Origin: Bradyrhizobium tropiciagri
GTDB taxonomy: Bacteria > Pseudomonadota > Alphaproteobacteria > Rhizobiales > Xanthobacteraceae
Reading direction: 5' to 3'
DNA length: 64,000 nucleotides
NCBI RefSeq assembly: GCF_018130545.1
Contig: NZ_JAFCKF010000007.1
Coordinates: 372,001 to 436,000 of the forward strand
Shown: in pieces, positions 52,745 to 61,908 of the stretch
Position numbering within the stretch: position 1 is the stretch's first letter
Layout of the letters: the number at the start of each line of letters is the position of its first letter
The notes under the pieces: model-generated
What the model was told of the DNA's origin: nothing
Seen by the model: the letters and a program-made list of their open reading frames with translations, nothing else
Database searches by the model: none
Position numbers and translations under genes: made by a program

Positions 52745-53752
52745 TTACATAAAAGGGGCAATAAGGATCTTGCATTGCGTTGTACGGTGGCGCAGCGCCT
52801 CGAAGGTATCTGGCAGATCGGATAGCGATACAGTCTCCGAAATCAAACGTTGGGGCGAATACCGCCCAGCATCGAGCACATCGACCGCGCTTGCGAATTC
52901 GTGCATGTCGAAGAAGACCGACATGATGACATTGACTTCCTTGGAAATCGCCCGGAACGAGTTCAGGTGATCCGGCGCCGTGCAGAGCCCAAGCACGAGG
53001 ACGGTACCGCGCGGACGCACGAGGTCGATGCAATGATCAATGAGGCCAGGCTTACCTACGCATTCGAAGACAATGTCGGGTGGCCCCGCGCAGGCGTTGT
53101 TGAGACGCTGGGCGAGCTCCGGCCCGGATTCCAAGAAGGCGGTCGCACCGAGTTCCAACGCACGTTCGTCCTGATGCCGATGGAGATCGGTGACGACAAT
53201 ATTTCCGGCGCCCAGACGGCGTGCCCAGAATGCGACGGCGAGGCCAATCGCGCCTGCCCCGACAACGGCGACGCGGTCCCCCTGCTTCAAGCCGGACCGC
53301 ACAACTCCATGCAAGGCTACAGCCAGCGGTTCGGCAAGCGCGCCGTCGGCGATGCTGATGCCCCAAGGCAGCTTACGGCACTGTCGGCCCGAGACGGCGG
53401 CATATTGCGCGTACCCGCCCCCGATCAAGGTCATCTCCGCACACCAGGCCGGCTCTCCACGGCGACAAGGTTCGCAACGGCCACATCCTGAGAGGGGCGC
53501 GACGCTGACCTTGTCGCCGACCTTGAGATCTGCGACCTCGGAGCCGATCTCAATCACCTCGCCGGCATATTCGTGGCCAAGGATCGTATCCGTTGCGACG
53601 GCAAAAACCGGGTCCGCGGTCATGTGAAGGTCACTGCCGCAGATGCCGCAGCGGCAGACCCTCAGAAGAACGCCATCGCGTTTCGGCCTAGGATCGGCGA
53701 CGTCGACGATCCGGAGCGGACGACCGATCGACTCGAACAGGGCAGCGCGCAT
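52745..53752 (-). CDS. Medium-chain zinc-binding dehydrogenase (sorbitol/threonine dehydrogenase-like)
   Basis: The 335-residue enzyme has GICGSDLHM and LGHEYAGEVIEIG (catalytic zinc), a structural-zinc loop CGRCEPCRRGEPAWC, and NAD(P)-binding VAVVGAGAIGLAVAFWARRL. It oxidises an alcohol, but which one is not evident. Its ATG follows the TGA of the permease gene directly, so it is the last gene of the transporter operon and may act on the imported compound. Confidence 0.9.
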   Translation of the reverse strand: MRAALFESIGRPLRIVDVADPRPKRDGVLLRVCRCGICGSDLHMTADPVFAVATDTILGHEYAGEVIEIGSEVADLKVGDKVSVAPLSGCGRCEPCRRGEPAWCAEMTLIGGGYAQYAAVSGRQCRKLPWGISIADGALAEPLAVALHGVVRSGLKQGDRVAVVGAGAIGLAVAFWARRLGAGNIVVTDLHRHQDERALELGATAFLESGPELAQRLNNACAGPPDIVFECVGKPGLIDHCIDLVRPRGTVLVLGLCTAPDHLNSFRAISKEVNVIMSVFFDMHEFASAVDVLDAGRYSPQRLISETVSLSDLPDTFEALRHRTTQCKILIAPFM

Positions 53753-54772
53753 TCAGGCGTCCCCCCGCGCGAAAATGCGCCTTGTCGAGAAGATGGACAC
53801 TCCGACATACCTCGAGACGACGCCCCATACGCCACCGCGCGCGAAGATGGCGACTAACAATGTGATGATTCCGAGCACGATCAGATAGGTCGTGCCATAT
53901 TCGCCAAAGAGCCGGTCAGACGCAAAATAGATCAGCGCGCCGATTAGCACACCCTCGATCGACCCGATGCCGCCGACCATGACGATGAAGATGCAGACGC
54001 TCGCCCATTTGGGGCTGTAGGCGGCCACGGGCGAGATCCGTAGCTGCGCCATGTAATACACGGCCCCGGCCAGACCCGTTCCGGCTGCGGCTGCCACATA
54101 GATCAGGAAACGCAGGCGTTTGACATTCACGCCCTGACTTTCGGCGGCGATCGCGTTGTCGCGCATTGCAGCCAGTGCCAGGCCATACCGAGAGCGCAGC
54201 AGCCAGTAGCTTCCGCCGACTGTAATCAGGATCAGCGCTGCGGACCACGAGGTCATGCCGATCGCGCGTTCTTGTGCACTGAACTGGGTCATGGCACGAA
54301 GGGTCAGTCCCGCTCCGCCATTCACGAAATCCATGTTCGTCGTCAGGAGCCGGAAGGACTCCGCGATGACCCATGTTCCGATGGCGAAATAGGGACCGTC
54401 GAGCCGGTGCAGCAGTGCGTAGGTGGGGACCGCAACAAGCGCGGGCGCGATCACAGCAAGAGCCACCCCGACGAATGGGTTAATTCCGAAACGGATCGAT
54501 AGAATGAACAGCGCGTAGCCAGCGATGCCGATGAAGGCCTGCTGACCGACCGAAACCAGACCACCATAGCCGGCCAGGAGATTCCACATCTGCGCAACGG
54601 CGAGGTAACAGCTCAGCTCCACCATCCAGCGCATCGTGCCAGGACTCGCCCACCAAGGCATCGAAGGAATCACCACCAGCACGATGAATCCAAGGATGGG
54701 AAGAATCCAAATGGCCCGAGGCTGCGCAACCGTCGGCGTCATGTTCAAAGGAATTGCCGCTGTGTCTCTCAT
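53753..54772 (-). CDS. livM: Branched-chain amino-acid-type ABC transporter permease LivM
   Basis: The 339-residue inner-membrane protein has about ten hydrophobic segments and the LivM signatures LLAGYGGLVSVGQQAFIGIA, GPYFAIGTWVIAESFRLL and MVGGIGSIEGVLIGALIYF. It forms one half of the membrane channel with LivH. The gene order binding protein-livG-livF-livH-livM with small gaps or overlaps makes one operon. Context with SDR and cupin genes suggests an aromatic or acid substrate rather than an amino acid. Confidence 0.93.
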   Translation of the reverse strand: MRDTAAIPLNMTPTVAQPRAIWILPILGFIVLVVIPSMPWWASPGTMRWMVELSCYLAVAQMWNLLAGYGGLVSVGQQAFIGIAGYALFILSIRFGINPFVGVALAVIAPALVAVPTYALLHRLDGPYFAIGTWVIAESFRLLTTNMDFVNGGAGLTLRAMTQFSAQERAIGMTSWSAALILITVGGSYWLLRSRYGLALAAMRDNAIAAESQGVNVKRLRFLIYVAAAAGTGLAGAVYYMAQLRISPVAAYSPKWASVCIFIVMVGGIGSIEGVLIGALIYFASDRLFGEYGTTYLIVLGIITLLVAIFARGGVWGVVSRYVGVSIFSTRRIFARGDA

Positions 54773-54776
54773 CGAT

Positions 54777-55637
54777 CTATCGATTCCTCGACATGAGGCC
54801 CTGCGGCCGGCCCGCGAGCACGAGCAGGAACACGAGATGCCCCATCAGAATTCCCCAACCGGGGTCAGCTCGAAAGCCGATCGCTTGTGCGATCCCAAGA
54901 ACGATGGCACCGAGAAAGGATCCCCAAACCGACCCCATTCCGCCAATGATGACGGCCTCAAACGCGTAGATGAGCTGGGCCGGGCCGTCGGCAGGCGAGA
55001 CCGTAGCGCGCAACGACTGGAATACGGCAGCGATGCCCAGGATAGCCACCGCTGCGGCCGTCGCCGTCGCATAGACGGCGCGCGGGTTCACCCCCGTAAT
55101 AGCGGCCGCCTCAGAGTCGACCGAGGCCGCGCGGAGCGCCCGCCCGAACGGGCTGAAGCGTAGCATCGCATCAAGTCCCCCTGTCAGCCCGACTGCCGTC
55201 GCCAGAACCAGGAGCGGCAGCACACCGATATAGACGCCAGCGACGTTGACGGACGCGGATTCCAATCCGCCGCCGGGAAGCGACCGGGAATCCGCCGACC
55301 AGATCTGCTGCATCAGGTTCTGCAAGGCGACCGAGAGGCCGAACGTGGCGATCAGCGACGGCAGTTCGTCACCGCCGATCACCCGGTTCAGAATTCCCTT
55401 CTGCAGCGCCCATCCCAGCAACGCGCCGATCGGGATGAGCAGCACGATCACCAAGAACGGCCCGACGCCAAACATGGCCGAGCCGGAAATGCCGACGAGC
55501 GCGAGCAGGATCATGAGGTCGCCGTGAGCGATATTGACGATCCGCATCACGCCGAACATCAGCGTCATGCCCAAGGCGTATTGGGCATACATGCCGCCGA
55601 GCAGTATCCCTTGGATCAGAGCGTCAAGCCACTGCAT
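54777..55637 (-). CDS. livH: Branched-chain amino-acid-type ABC transporter permease LivH
   Basis: The 286-residue permease has about eight hydrophobic helices with LIQGILLGGMYAQYALGMTL, MRIVNIAHGDLMILLALVG and a late YAFEAVIIGGMGSVWGSFLG, the family signature. It overlaps the livF gene by 14 bases and lies four bases before livM. It would form the channel for the compound bound by the protein encoded at 57126. Confidence 0.93.
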   Translation of the reverse strand: MQWLDALIQGILLGGMYAQYALGMTLMFGVMRIVNIAHGDLMILLALVGISGSAMFGVGPFLVIVLLIPIGALLGWALQKGILNRVIGGDELPSLIATFGLSVALQNLMQQIWSADSRSLPGGGLESASVNVAGVYIGVLPLLVLATAVGLTGGLDAMLRFSPFGRALRAASVDSEAAAITGVNPRAVYATATAAAVAILGIAAVFQSLRATVSPADGPAQLIYAFEAVIIGGMGSVWGSFLGAIVLGIAQAIGFRADPGWGILMGHLVFLLVLAGRPQGLMSRNR

Positions 55638-56370
55638 GATGCGATCCGAAATACGCGTCGGTGATGGCGGCCTGATCCAGGTTCTCGGATCGTCCGGTGA
55701 GCGTCATGCGCCCCTCCAGCATGCAGTAGAGCCGGTGCGACGTCGTCTTCGCGAGGCCAACGTCCTGCTCAACGAGGATCATGGCCGTGCCCGTCGCAGA
55801 GATGAGTGGCAGCGACCGGTAGATATCGCGGATCACCGCAGGCGCGAGACCAAGCGAAAGCTCGTCGCAAAGCAACAGGCGCGGCTGGCCGAGGAGCGCA
55901 CGCGCAATGGCCACCATTTGCTGCTGCCCGCCGGAAAGCCGCTCGACGGGCGTGCCCCGCTTGTCGGCGAGAATTGGAAAGAGCTCATGAAGGCGTTCGA
56001 TGGTCCAGGGCGCCGATTCGCTCCTCCGCGCGGACGATCGCGCGCAATCCATCGCAACCCGCAGATTGTCCTCCACGGTCATACCGGTGAAGAGCCGCCG
56101 CCCCTCGGGCACCATGGTGATGCCGCGGCCAACCATCGAATGTGTCGGAGCCCCGCCGATCGGTGCCCCATCGAACCGGATCATGTCGCGACGCGAAGGC
56201 AAGAGCCCCATGATCGCGCGCAGAAAGGTCGACTTGCCGGCGCCGTTGGCGCCGATCAGCGCCACGATCTCCCCCGGCGCGATCTCGAAATCCACACCGA
56301 ACAAGGCCTGAAAGTCGCCATAACCGGCGACAAGTCCGTGGGTGGACAGGATGGGCACGGCTTCACTCAT
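55624..56370 (-). CDS. livF: Branched-chain amino-acid-type ABC transporter ATPase LivF
   Basis: The 248-residue ATPase has Walker A GANGAGKST, signature LSGGQQQMVAIARALL, Walker B LLLCDELSLGLAP and the switch region MILVEQDVGLA. It pairs with LivG on the cytoplasmic side. ATG 56370 overlaps the LivG stop by four bases. Confidence 0.94.
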   Translation of the reverse strand: MSEAVPILSTHGLVAGYGDFQALFGVDFEIAPGEIVALIGANGAGKSTFLRAIMGLLPSRRDMIRFDGAPIGGAPTHSMVGRGITMVPEGRRLFTGMTVEDNLRVAMDCARSSARRSESAPWTIERLHELFPILADKRGTPVERLSGGQQQMVAIARALLGQPRLLLCDELSLGLAPAVIRDIYRSLPLISATGTAMILVEQDVGLAKTTSHRLYCMLEGRMTLTGRSENLDQAAITDAYFGSHHAVA

Positions 56371-57116
56371 GCCTCGATCCCCATGTAGACACGGCGGACA
56401 TCGGGGAGAACGATCACCTCTTGAGGCAGACCATCGGCGATCTTCTCGCCAAAATTCAGCACGATGAGACGGCTCGCAACGGCCATGATCGCGCGCAGCA
56501 CGTGCTCGATCCAGACGATCGTGATGCCGCGAGACCGAACCCGGCCGATCAATTCGACCAGCTCATGGGATTCTTCGTCGGTGAGCCCACCGGCGATCTC
56601 GTCCAGCAGCAGAAGCTTGGGAGAACTCGCAAGAGCACGCGCAAGCTCCAATCGCTTGCGATCGAGCAGCGGGAGCGCGCTTGCGAGTTGGTTGGCCTTG
56701 TGAACCAGCCCGCAGTCCTCCAAGATTTGCGCCGCCTCGGCGCGGGCGACGCGCTCCGTCCGTCTCGCGCCAAACAAGGCGGCCACCATTAGGTTTTCGA
56801 ACGTCGTCAGCCCGCCATAGGGTTTCGGCACCTGATAGGTACGTCCGATGCCGCGCCGGCAGCGTTGGAAGGACGGCTCGTGCCTGAGAGGCGTGCCGGA
56901 GAACGTGAGTTCTCCGGCGTCATGCCGCGCATCGCCACTGATCAGGTTGAACAGCGTCGTCTTGCCGGCGCCATTCGGTCCGAGTATCCCGAGCACCTCT
57001 CCTGACTGAACGTCGAAATCGACGTCGTGAATCACCCGGAGAGCGCCATAGGATTTGGACAAGCCCCGAGCGCTGAGCAGGGACGTGTGCCCCATCGCTT
57101 CCCTTTCAGACTGCAT
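56367..57116 (-). CDS. livG: Branched-chain amino-acid-type ABC transporter ATPase LivG
   Basis: The 249-residue ATPase has Walker A GPNGAGKTT, the LivG-specific GIGRTYQVPKPYGGLTTFEN, Walker B LLLLDEIAGGLTDEE and IVWIEHVLRAIMAVASRL. The signature loop is the degenerate ALPLLDRKRLELARAL, common for this subunit. ATG 57116 has AGGA before it, and an internal ATG at 57095 is a possible alternative start. It lies nine bases after the binding-protein gene. Confidence 0.94.
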   Translation of the reverse strand: MQSEREAMGHTSLLSARGLSKSYGALRVIHDVDFDVQSGEVLGILGPNGAGKTTLFNLISGDARHDAGELTFSGTPLRHEPSFQRCRRGIGRTYQVPKPYGGLTTFENLMVAALFGARRTERVARAEAAQILEDCGLVHKANQLASALPLLDRKRLELARALASSPKLLLLDEIAGGLTDEESHELVELIGRVRSRGITIVWIEHVLRAIMAVASRLIVLNFGEKIADGLPQEVIVLPDVRRVYMGIEA

Positions 57117-57125
57117 CGGATCCTA

Positions 57126-58421
57126 TCACCAGTGCAGCGGTTGCAGCTTGCCGTCGGTCGGCACTAGTTTTGATAGGCTGTTGTCGACGATCTTCAGGTC
57201 GAACGGGTATTTCGCGCCCTTAACCCACTGACCTCCGAAAATCGGCGTCTTCGAGATGTTGGGATGCGGGCCGCTGCTGAAGTCGACCGGCCCGACCAGC
57301 GTCTGGATCTTGGTTGCCTTCATAGCATCGCGGATCGAAGTTCGGTCCAGCGGATTCTCCGCCCTCTTAAGAATGTCGATAATGACCTCCCACAGGGCAT
57401 GCGTATAGCCGAGCGGCTGGATCCACTGCTTACCGGTCTTCGCCTCCCACTCGGCCGCGATTTCGGCGCTGTTCTGCCCGGTTAGGCTGGAGCGGAAGGA
57501 AAATGCGGGCGTCCACCACACTTCCGTACTCATCCCCTCTCCTAGCGACCCCAGGGCCTCAATGCCGGAAGGGAACAGCAATGCCGCCGCAACCGTGACG
57601 ACCTTGGGCGTAAAATTCTGCTGACGGCACTGGGTGATGAACGTCTTGAGATCGGTGGGAGTGGTGATGCCACCGACGATGTCCACGCCCGCCTGCTTGT
57701 AGAGCGCGATCTGCGCGGAGAAATCATTGGTACGAGGCTGGAATTTGTTCGGAACCACCGTCGTGTAGCCGGCTTTTTCCACCGCCGGTGGCAGACCGTA
57801 GTCGCGATTGCCCCACGCTTCACCATCGGTATTGCTCGGGAATAGCATGCCGACCTTCTTGTTGGTCTGAAAAGAATTCCACAGGCCGACGAAGGTCCCA
57901 AGGGCATCCTCGAGGCCCCAAAAGAAATGGTACGTCCACGCGAACGGTTTGTCGCTTGAGCCGCCGCGCGGAAAGACGAAGCTTTGCCATGGTGCGGTGG
58001 AGGAAATGCTCGGGACACCGTTCAGCTCGCACTGGTCGGAGACCGGGTTGATTACATCGCTGGTCGAGGCCGGCACCATCAGGTGCACGCCCTTGTTCAG
58101 GATGAGGTCGCCGGCGAATTCGGAAGCCTTGTTCGGATCGGACTGGCTGTCGCGCGCGATGATCTCGATGTTGTAGGTCTTGCCGTGGTTCTCAAGCCCC
58201 TTCCCCAGGAGGGCGCGGATGCGTTCGAGCGTGAAGGCGTCAGCATCGCCGAAGACGCCTAGTGGACCGGTCGTGGGGCTCACGAAACCGATGCGGATCG
58301 TTCCGGCCGCATCGGCGCGCGTGACAGTGGGAATGCTGAAAGTGGTCGCGGCAGCACCCACGGCCTTCAGCACGGTGCGGCGGGAGATGCGCCTGGACTG
58401 TTTGGTCGTGTCGATGGACAT
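57126..58421 (-). CDS. Periplasmic substrate-binding protein of the Liv-type transporter, Tat-exported
   Basis: The 431-residue protein has a twin-arginine signal (SRRTVLKAVGAAA) followed by an alanine-rich hydrophobic stretch ending near VTRADA, then a type I binding-protein fold (IRIGFVSPTTGPLGVFGDAD, APWQSFVFPRGGSS). It captures the transported compound. Tat export is less common for this class and suggests folding before export. GGAGG precedes the start. It heads the transporter operon ending at 52745. Confidence 0.92.
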   Translation of the reverse strand: MSIDTTKQSRRISRRTVLKAVGAAATTFSIPTVTRADAAGTIRIGFVSPTTGPLGVFGDADAFTLERIRALLGKGLENHGKTYNIEIIARDSQSDPNKASEFAGDLILNKGVHLMVPASTSDVINPVSDQCELNGVPSISSTAPWQSFVFPRGGSSDKPFAWTYHFFWGLEDALGTFVGLWNSFQTNKKVGMLFPSNTDGEAWGNRDYGLPPAVEKAGYTTVVPNKFQPRTNDFSAQIALYKQAGVDIVGGITTPTDLKTFITQCRQQNFTPKVVTVAAALLFPSGIEALGSLGEGMSTEVWWTPAFSFRSSLTGQNSAEIAAEWEAKTGKQWIQPLGYTHALWEVIIDILKRAENPLDRTSIRDAMKATKIQTLVGPVDFSSGPHPNISKTPIFGGQWVKGAKYPFDLKIVDNSLSKLVPTDGKLQPLHW

Positions 58422-58511
58422 AGTCTTTCCTCCGTATGATTGCGTCTTGTTTGTCTGTTCGTTCGCTTTGGCCGAATTCTTTTTTGTTTAATGCGAGATG
58501 GCGCCGTGCCC

Positions 58512-59330
58512 TCAATCTGCCGGACGCAAATGCAGTCCTCCGTCGATGATCATCTGGGTGCCGGTGACATAGGATGACGCCGGCGAGGCGAGGAAGAGGG
58601 CGAGGCCCTTGATTTCCGATGTATCGGCGATGCGGTGCAGGACCGACCAGTCCTCGAAGGCCTTGCGGTCTGCCGGGATCTTCAGGCGGCCGCCGGCAAT
58701 GTTGGTCGCGAAGGGACCGGGCGCGATGGCGTTGACAAGAATGCCGAAGCGGCCGAGCTCCATGGCCGCCTGCCGCACCAGGTGCGTCACGCCGGCCTTG
58801 GCCGGCATATAGGGCGTACCCACAATCGGCTCGTTGTAGATCGAAGCGATCGAGGACGTGGCGATGATGCGTCCGCTTCCTTGCGGCTTCATGTACCGGG
58901 CCGCGAGCTTGATAGTGTTGTAAACGCTTGTGAGATTGGTTGCGATCACCTTGTCCCAATGATCGTCATCCAGCGCGTCGATCGCGCCTTCCGGATTCCG
59001 CTTCCCCTCGGGAGTGAGAAAACCGGGCCCCGCGTCGATCCCGGCATTTGCAAAAACGATGTCGATTCGGTCGTGCTTCTTGGCCACCTGGTCGAAAGCC
59101 TTCGCCATGGCCGCGCGGTCGGTCACATCCACCACCTGGCCCCAGATCTCGCCTCCCCTGCTCGCGATCTCGGCGACGGTCTCGTCCAGCATGCCTTGGT
59201 TTGTATCGAAGAGGCAGACCCGGGCGCCGTTCTCTGCCAGCACTTCACCATACGCGCGGCCAATTCCGCTCGCTCCGCCGGTCACGATGGCCGTCGCACC
59301 GGCGACCTTGAACATTTCCTGCAACGACAT
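58512..59330 (-). CDS. Short-chain dehydrogenase/reductase
   Basis: The 272-residue classical SDR has the cofactor motif AIVTGGASGIGRAYGEVLA, FANAGIDAGPGFL, catalytic serine in IATSSIAS, YMPAK (Tyr and Lys) and PGPFATNIAGG. The aspartate in CLFDTNQGM favours NAD(H). With the neighbouring cupin, one possible role is oxidation of a 1-arylethanol-type alcohol (inference only). It lies 90 bases upstream of the binding-protein gene and may be in one operon with the transporter; GGAGG precedes its ATG. Confidence 0.92.
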   Translation of the reverse strand: MSLQEMFKVAGATAIVTGGASGIGRAYGEVLAENGARVCLFDTNQGMLDETVAEIASRGGEIWGQVVDVTDRAAMAKAFDQVAKKHDRIDIVFANAGIDAGPGFLTPEGKRNPEGAIDALDDDHWDKVIATNLTSVYNTIKLAARYMKPQGSGRIIATSSIASIYNEPIVGTPYMPAKAGVTHLVRQAAMELGRFGILVNAIAPGPFATNIAGGRLKIPADRKAFEDWSVLHRIADTSEIKGLALFLASPASSYVTGTQMIIDGGLHLRPAD

Positions 59331-59534
59331 TCATCCTCCGTGGCCCGTTCGGACGCGGCTTTGCGGTCCGGCTCTTCGAGATCAGTTGAAGTAAATATCC
59401 ATCGCACGTTCAGCTAAGCGCCAGCGCGAGCCGTAGTCGCGATACTCATCCGCTAGGGTTTTGCGCTGTGCCGTCGAACGGTGCAGCGGCTTGTCCCTTG
59501 ATGAAGCACGATCGTATCCCCGCGCCTCACGAGG

Positions 59535-60050
59535 CTAGATGAACATGCTCTTGTTCACATCGAGACCGTTCTCGCTACAGAACGTCGTGTAGTGATTGAT
59601 GAACCAGAAGACGTCCATCGTGAAATCGAAGACACCGGCATCGTCGTAGAATTCAACCGCCCCATTGATCCAGAACAGTGCCTTCATGCCGTTCGGATCG
59701 TCCGAGTAGAGCGTGTGGGCAGTCCCGGGGAGTTCGTACACGAAATCGCCCGGCCGTGCCGTCCAGTCATACTCGTAATAGCCCCACGACCCCTCGAGCG
59801 TGATGGCCGAGACCACACCCCGATGCTTGTGGGTGCCAATCCTGCCGCCGCCTTTGACCCACAGGACATTGGCGACCGAGTTGGTCCTGACGTCGAAGCA
59901 GAGATGCTTGATCGCAGCGTTTGGACCGAACGGAACCCACGGGGCGGAAACGTCGTCGCCAGCGATGTAGGCTCCCTCACGCGCGTATCGCGCGATCGCA
60001 GCCTGATGAGGCTCCTTAGGCAATTTCGTGATCTGCGAGTGCTGACGCAT
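59535..60050 (-). CDS. Cupin dioxygenase resembling 2,4'-dihydroxyacetophenone dioxygenase
   Basis: The 171-residue single-domain cupin has the metal motif GTHKH (H74, H76), a conserved strand ITLEGSWGYYEYDW containing candidate carboxylate ligands (E86, E93) and PGTAHT (H112), in the 3-His plus Glu arrangement. Length and the THKHRGV/EGSW/PGTAHT pattern match 2,4'-dihydroxyacetophenone dioxygenase, which cleaves the substrate to 4-hydroxybenzoate and formate. ATG 60050 gives that length; an upstream start at 60098 is weaker. It is divergent from the XylR-like regulator at 60301. Confidence 0.82.
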   Translation of the reverse strand: MRQHSQITKLPKEPHQAAIARYAREGAYIAGDDVSAPWVPFGPNAAIKHLCFDVRTNSVANVLWVKGGGRIGTHKHRGVVSAITLEGSWGYYEYDWTARPGDFVYELPGTAHTLYSDDPNGMKALFWINGAVEFYDDAGVFDFTMDVFWFINHYTTFCSENGLDVNKSMFI

Positions 60051-60082
60051 GATTTTGTTTCCCCGCTCCTTTGTTGCCCGAA

Positions 60083-60111
60083 GGTAATCACCCCGCAAAA
60101 ACGCTTGTCAA
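60083..60111 (-). promoter_or_regulatory. Possible sigma-70-type promoter for the cupin gene
   Basis: On the minus strand a perfect TTGACA -35 box (60106-60111) is followed after 17 bases by ATTACC (60083-60088), a poor -10. No TGGCAC-N5-TTGC sequence is present in the leader. Both points fit regulation by the neighbouring regulator, which lacks the sigma-54 contact loop. Confidence 0.3.
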
Positions 60112-60124
60112 AATCGGCGAAGAG

Positions 60125-60153
60125 GGGTTTCTGCTCTGCACCCAGAGAAACCC
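60125..60153. promoter_or_regulatory. Inverted repeat between the cupin and the XylR-like regulator
   Basis: GGGTTTCT (60125-60132) and AGAAACCC (60146-60153) form an 8-bp inverted repeat with a 13-base centre, 75-103 bp upstream of the cupin start. It may be an operator or a hairpin. Confidence 0.35.
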
Positions 60154-60249
60154 TCCTACGTCGTTGATTTACTTGCGCTATTACTCGCGCCCCGTTTCGC
60201 CGAGCGGGTCACCGCTGCAGATAGAATTGCTATCATTTGGTGAATTTGC

Positions 60250-60265
60250 TTGATGATATGATCAA
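60250..60265. promoter_or_regulatory. XylR/DmpR-type UAS-like dyad TTGATGATATGATCAA
   Basis: It matches 13 of 16 positions of the palindromic UAS consensus TTGATCAATTGATCAA of XylR-family activators and is itself nearly symmetric. It lies 36-51 bp upstream of the regulator's GTG start, in the intergenic region shared with the cupin gene, and is probably its own binding site. Confidence 0.55.
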
Positions 60266-60300
60266 ATCGAAGAGGAGCATTCGGGGATGGAGACGGGGTC

Positions 60301-61908
60301 GTGAAAGTAAATTCTCAACAGGATGCGTTGCTCGATCGCGGAGGCAACCCGACGCTACGCGAGTTGCTCGACCGCATGGCCTTCAGCCCCGCAAACGGGC
60401 ACATCAATCTCAGCGGCGCGAGGATGATTCTGCAGAAGGCCAGCTATGGGAGCCGCCTACGCGAGGAGTTGATTGAGCGTCATGGTCGCGACGAAACGCT
60501 CATCCTGCTGACCCGTCTAGGCTATCGCGCGGGCGTGGAGGATGCTGAATTTGTGCGCGCGTCATGGCCGTATCTTAATCTTGGCGATGCCTTCACGGCC
60601 GGCACTCGACTTCACGCAATGTGCGGGATGGTCAGAGTGGAGACCGTCTTCAACGATTTCGATTTCAAAAAGGGAAAATTCGCTGCGGAGTTTATCTGGC
60701 ACGACGGCGTGGAAGGCGGGGAATATTGCAAACACCATGGCACTACCGATCAGCCTGTCTGCTGGGGACAGCTCGGCTACGCATCGGGCTACGCAAGTTT
60801 CTATCTCGACAAATTGGTAGTGTACAAGGAAGTTCAGTGCGTTGCTACGGGTAGCCCGCACTGCCGGATCGTCGGCAAGACGGCAGAATCCTGGGGCGAC
60901 GACGATGAATTTGTGCAGCTCTATCGCCAAGAAATTCTTCCGGCGCGTCGAAGCTCGGTCAAACGGCCCCCGATCGGCCATCGCTTCGCAACCAATCCAA
61001 CCACATCTGAGCGAACTCACAAGCCATCGGTGCTGCTCGCCCCGGTAAAGGCCCAACTCGACGAAGCAGCATCGATCAATCTTCCCGTCCTCATCACCGG
61101 CCCGGAAGGGTCTGGAAAACGGGCCGCGGCAAAATTTCTGCATCACACTCGCTTTGGCCATGGCGCAGCACTGCACTGGCTTTCCGCCTTCGAATTGGAC
61201 GCGGAGCAATTGGGAATGCGGCTCACTACCAAGCCTAAAGGAAGTACGAAGGGCGCATCTGGTCAAACCTTTGTGCTGGAGGATGTCGAGCGCTTGAGCG
61301 ATCAGGCTCAGCAGGTTTTGATCGAGATGCTCAGCGCTCCGGCTGGCCCTCTCTCGGAACAAACGCGTCTGATTGCGACATCGCGCCGTACATCGTCCGA
61401 GCTCGCACAGTCTTCGACATTGCGCGCAGGGCTCTACTTCCGCCTGTCTGTCCTGTCCATCTCAATGCCGTCGCTTTCCGGGCGCGAAGACATCCTGAAA
61501 CTGGCGGGAGAGATCTTGCGGATCGTCTCGGAGCGGCATAACAGACAAGCACCAAGACTAACCGACGACGCAAAGACCTATCTTTCCAATCGACGCTTCC
61601 CGGGAAATCTTCCAGAAATTGAGGCTCTCTTGACTGCAGCCCTGTTTCGGACGTCTCGGCAACAATCTATCGATGCAGCGACGCTGCGACGTTCAGCCAT
61701 CGAACCCACTTCCAATGAAGACTTGCCCGCGTCCCTTAAGGCAGAAATTGACCGCGCAATTTTCAGGGGATCGCTGTCGATCGACGCGCTAAACGAGCAC
61801 ATATATCGGGCAGCGATATCTGCGGCTGGAAACAACTTGTCGCGTGCGGCTCGCCTGCTTTCGATAAGTCGCGCGCAGTTCTCCTATCGCCTGTCTAGGC
61901 GTTCGTAG
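60301..61908 (+). CDS. XylR-like regulator with degenerate AAA+ domain lacking GAFTGA
   Basis: The 535-residue protein starts at GTG and has an XylR_N-like effector domain (about 25-150), a V4R domain (155-195, with KEVQCVATGSPHCRIVG), an AAA+ domain with Walker A GPEGSGKR (267-274) and a Fis-type C-terminal HTH (ISAAGNNLSRAARLLSISRA). Between Walker A and Walker B the usual GAFTGA loop is absent (about residues 295-320 read DAEQLGMRLTTKPKGSTKGA), Walker B is FVLEDV rather than LFLDEI, and the sensor-II LRERRDD becomes LSGREDI. It likely binds DNA and effector but cannot activate sigma-54 in the classical way. It is divergent from the cupin. Confidence 0.9.
   Translation: MKVNSQQDALLDRGGNPTLRELLDRMAFSPANGHINLSGARMILQKASYGSRLREELIERHGRDETLILLTRLGYRAGVEDAEFVRASWPYLNLGDAFTAGTRLHAMCGMVRVETVFNDFDFKKGKFAAEFIWHDGVEGGEYCKHHGTTDQPVCWGQLGYASGYASFYLDKLVVYKEVQCVATGSPHCRIVGKTAESWGDDDEFVQLYRQEILPARRSSVKRPPIGHRFATNPTTSERTHKPSVLLAPVKAQLDEAASINLPVLITGPEGSGKRAAAKFLHHTRFGHGAALHWLSAFELDAEQLGMRLTTKPKGSTKGASGQTFVLEDVERLSDQAQQVLIEMLSAPAGPLSEQTRLIATSRRTSSELAQSSTLRAGLYFRLSVLSISMPSLSGREDILKLAGEILRIVSERHNRQAPRLTDDAKTYLSNRRFPGNLPEIEALLTAALFRTSRQQSIDAATLRRSAIEPTSNEDLPASLKAEIDRAIFRGSLSIDALNEHIYRAAISAAGNNLSRAARLLSISRAQFSYRLSRRS

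Noticed and set aside
60094-60112. Sigma-54 promoter for the cupin gene (TTGACAAG...TTTTTGC on the minus strand)
   Set aside because: The GG of the -24 element is missing and the spacing to GC is one base too long.
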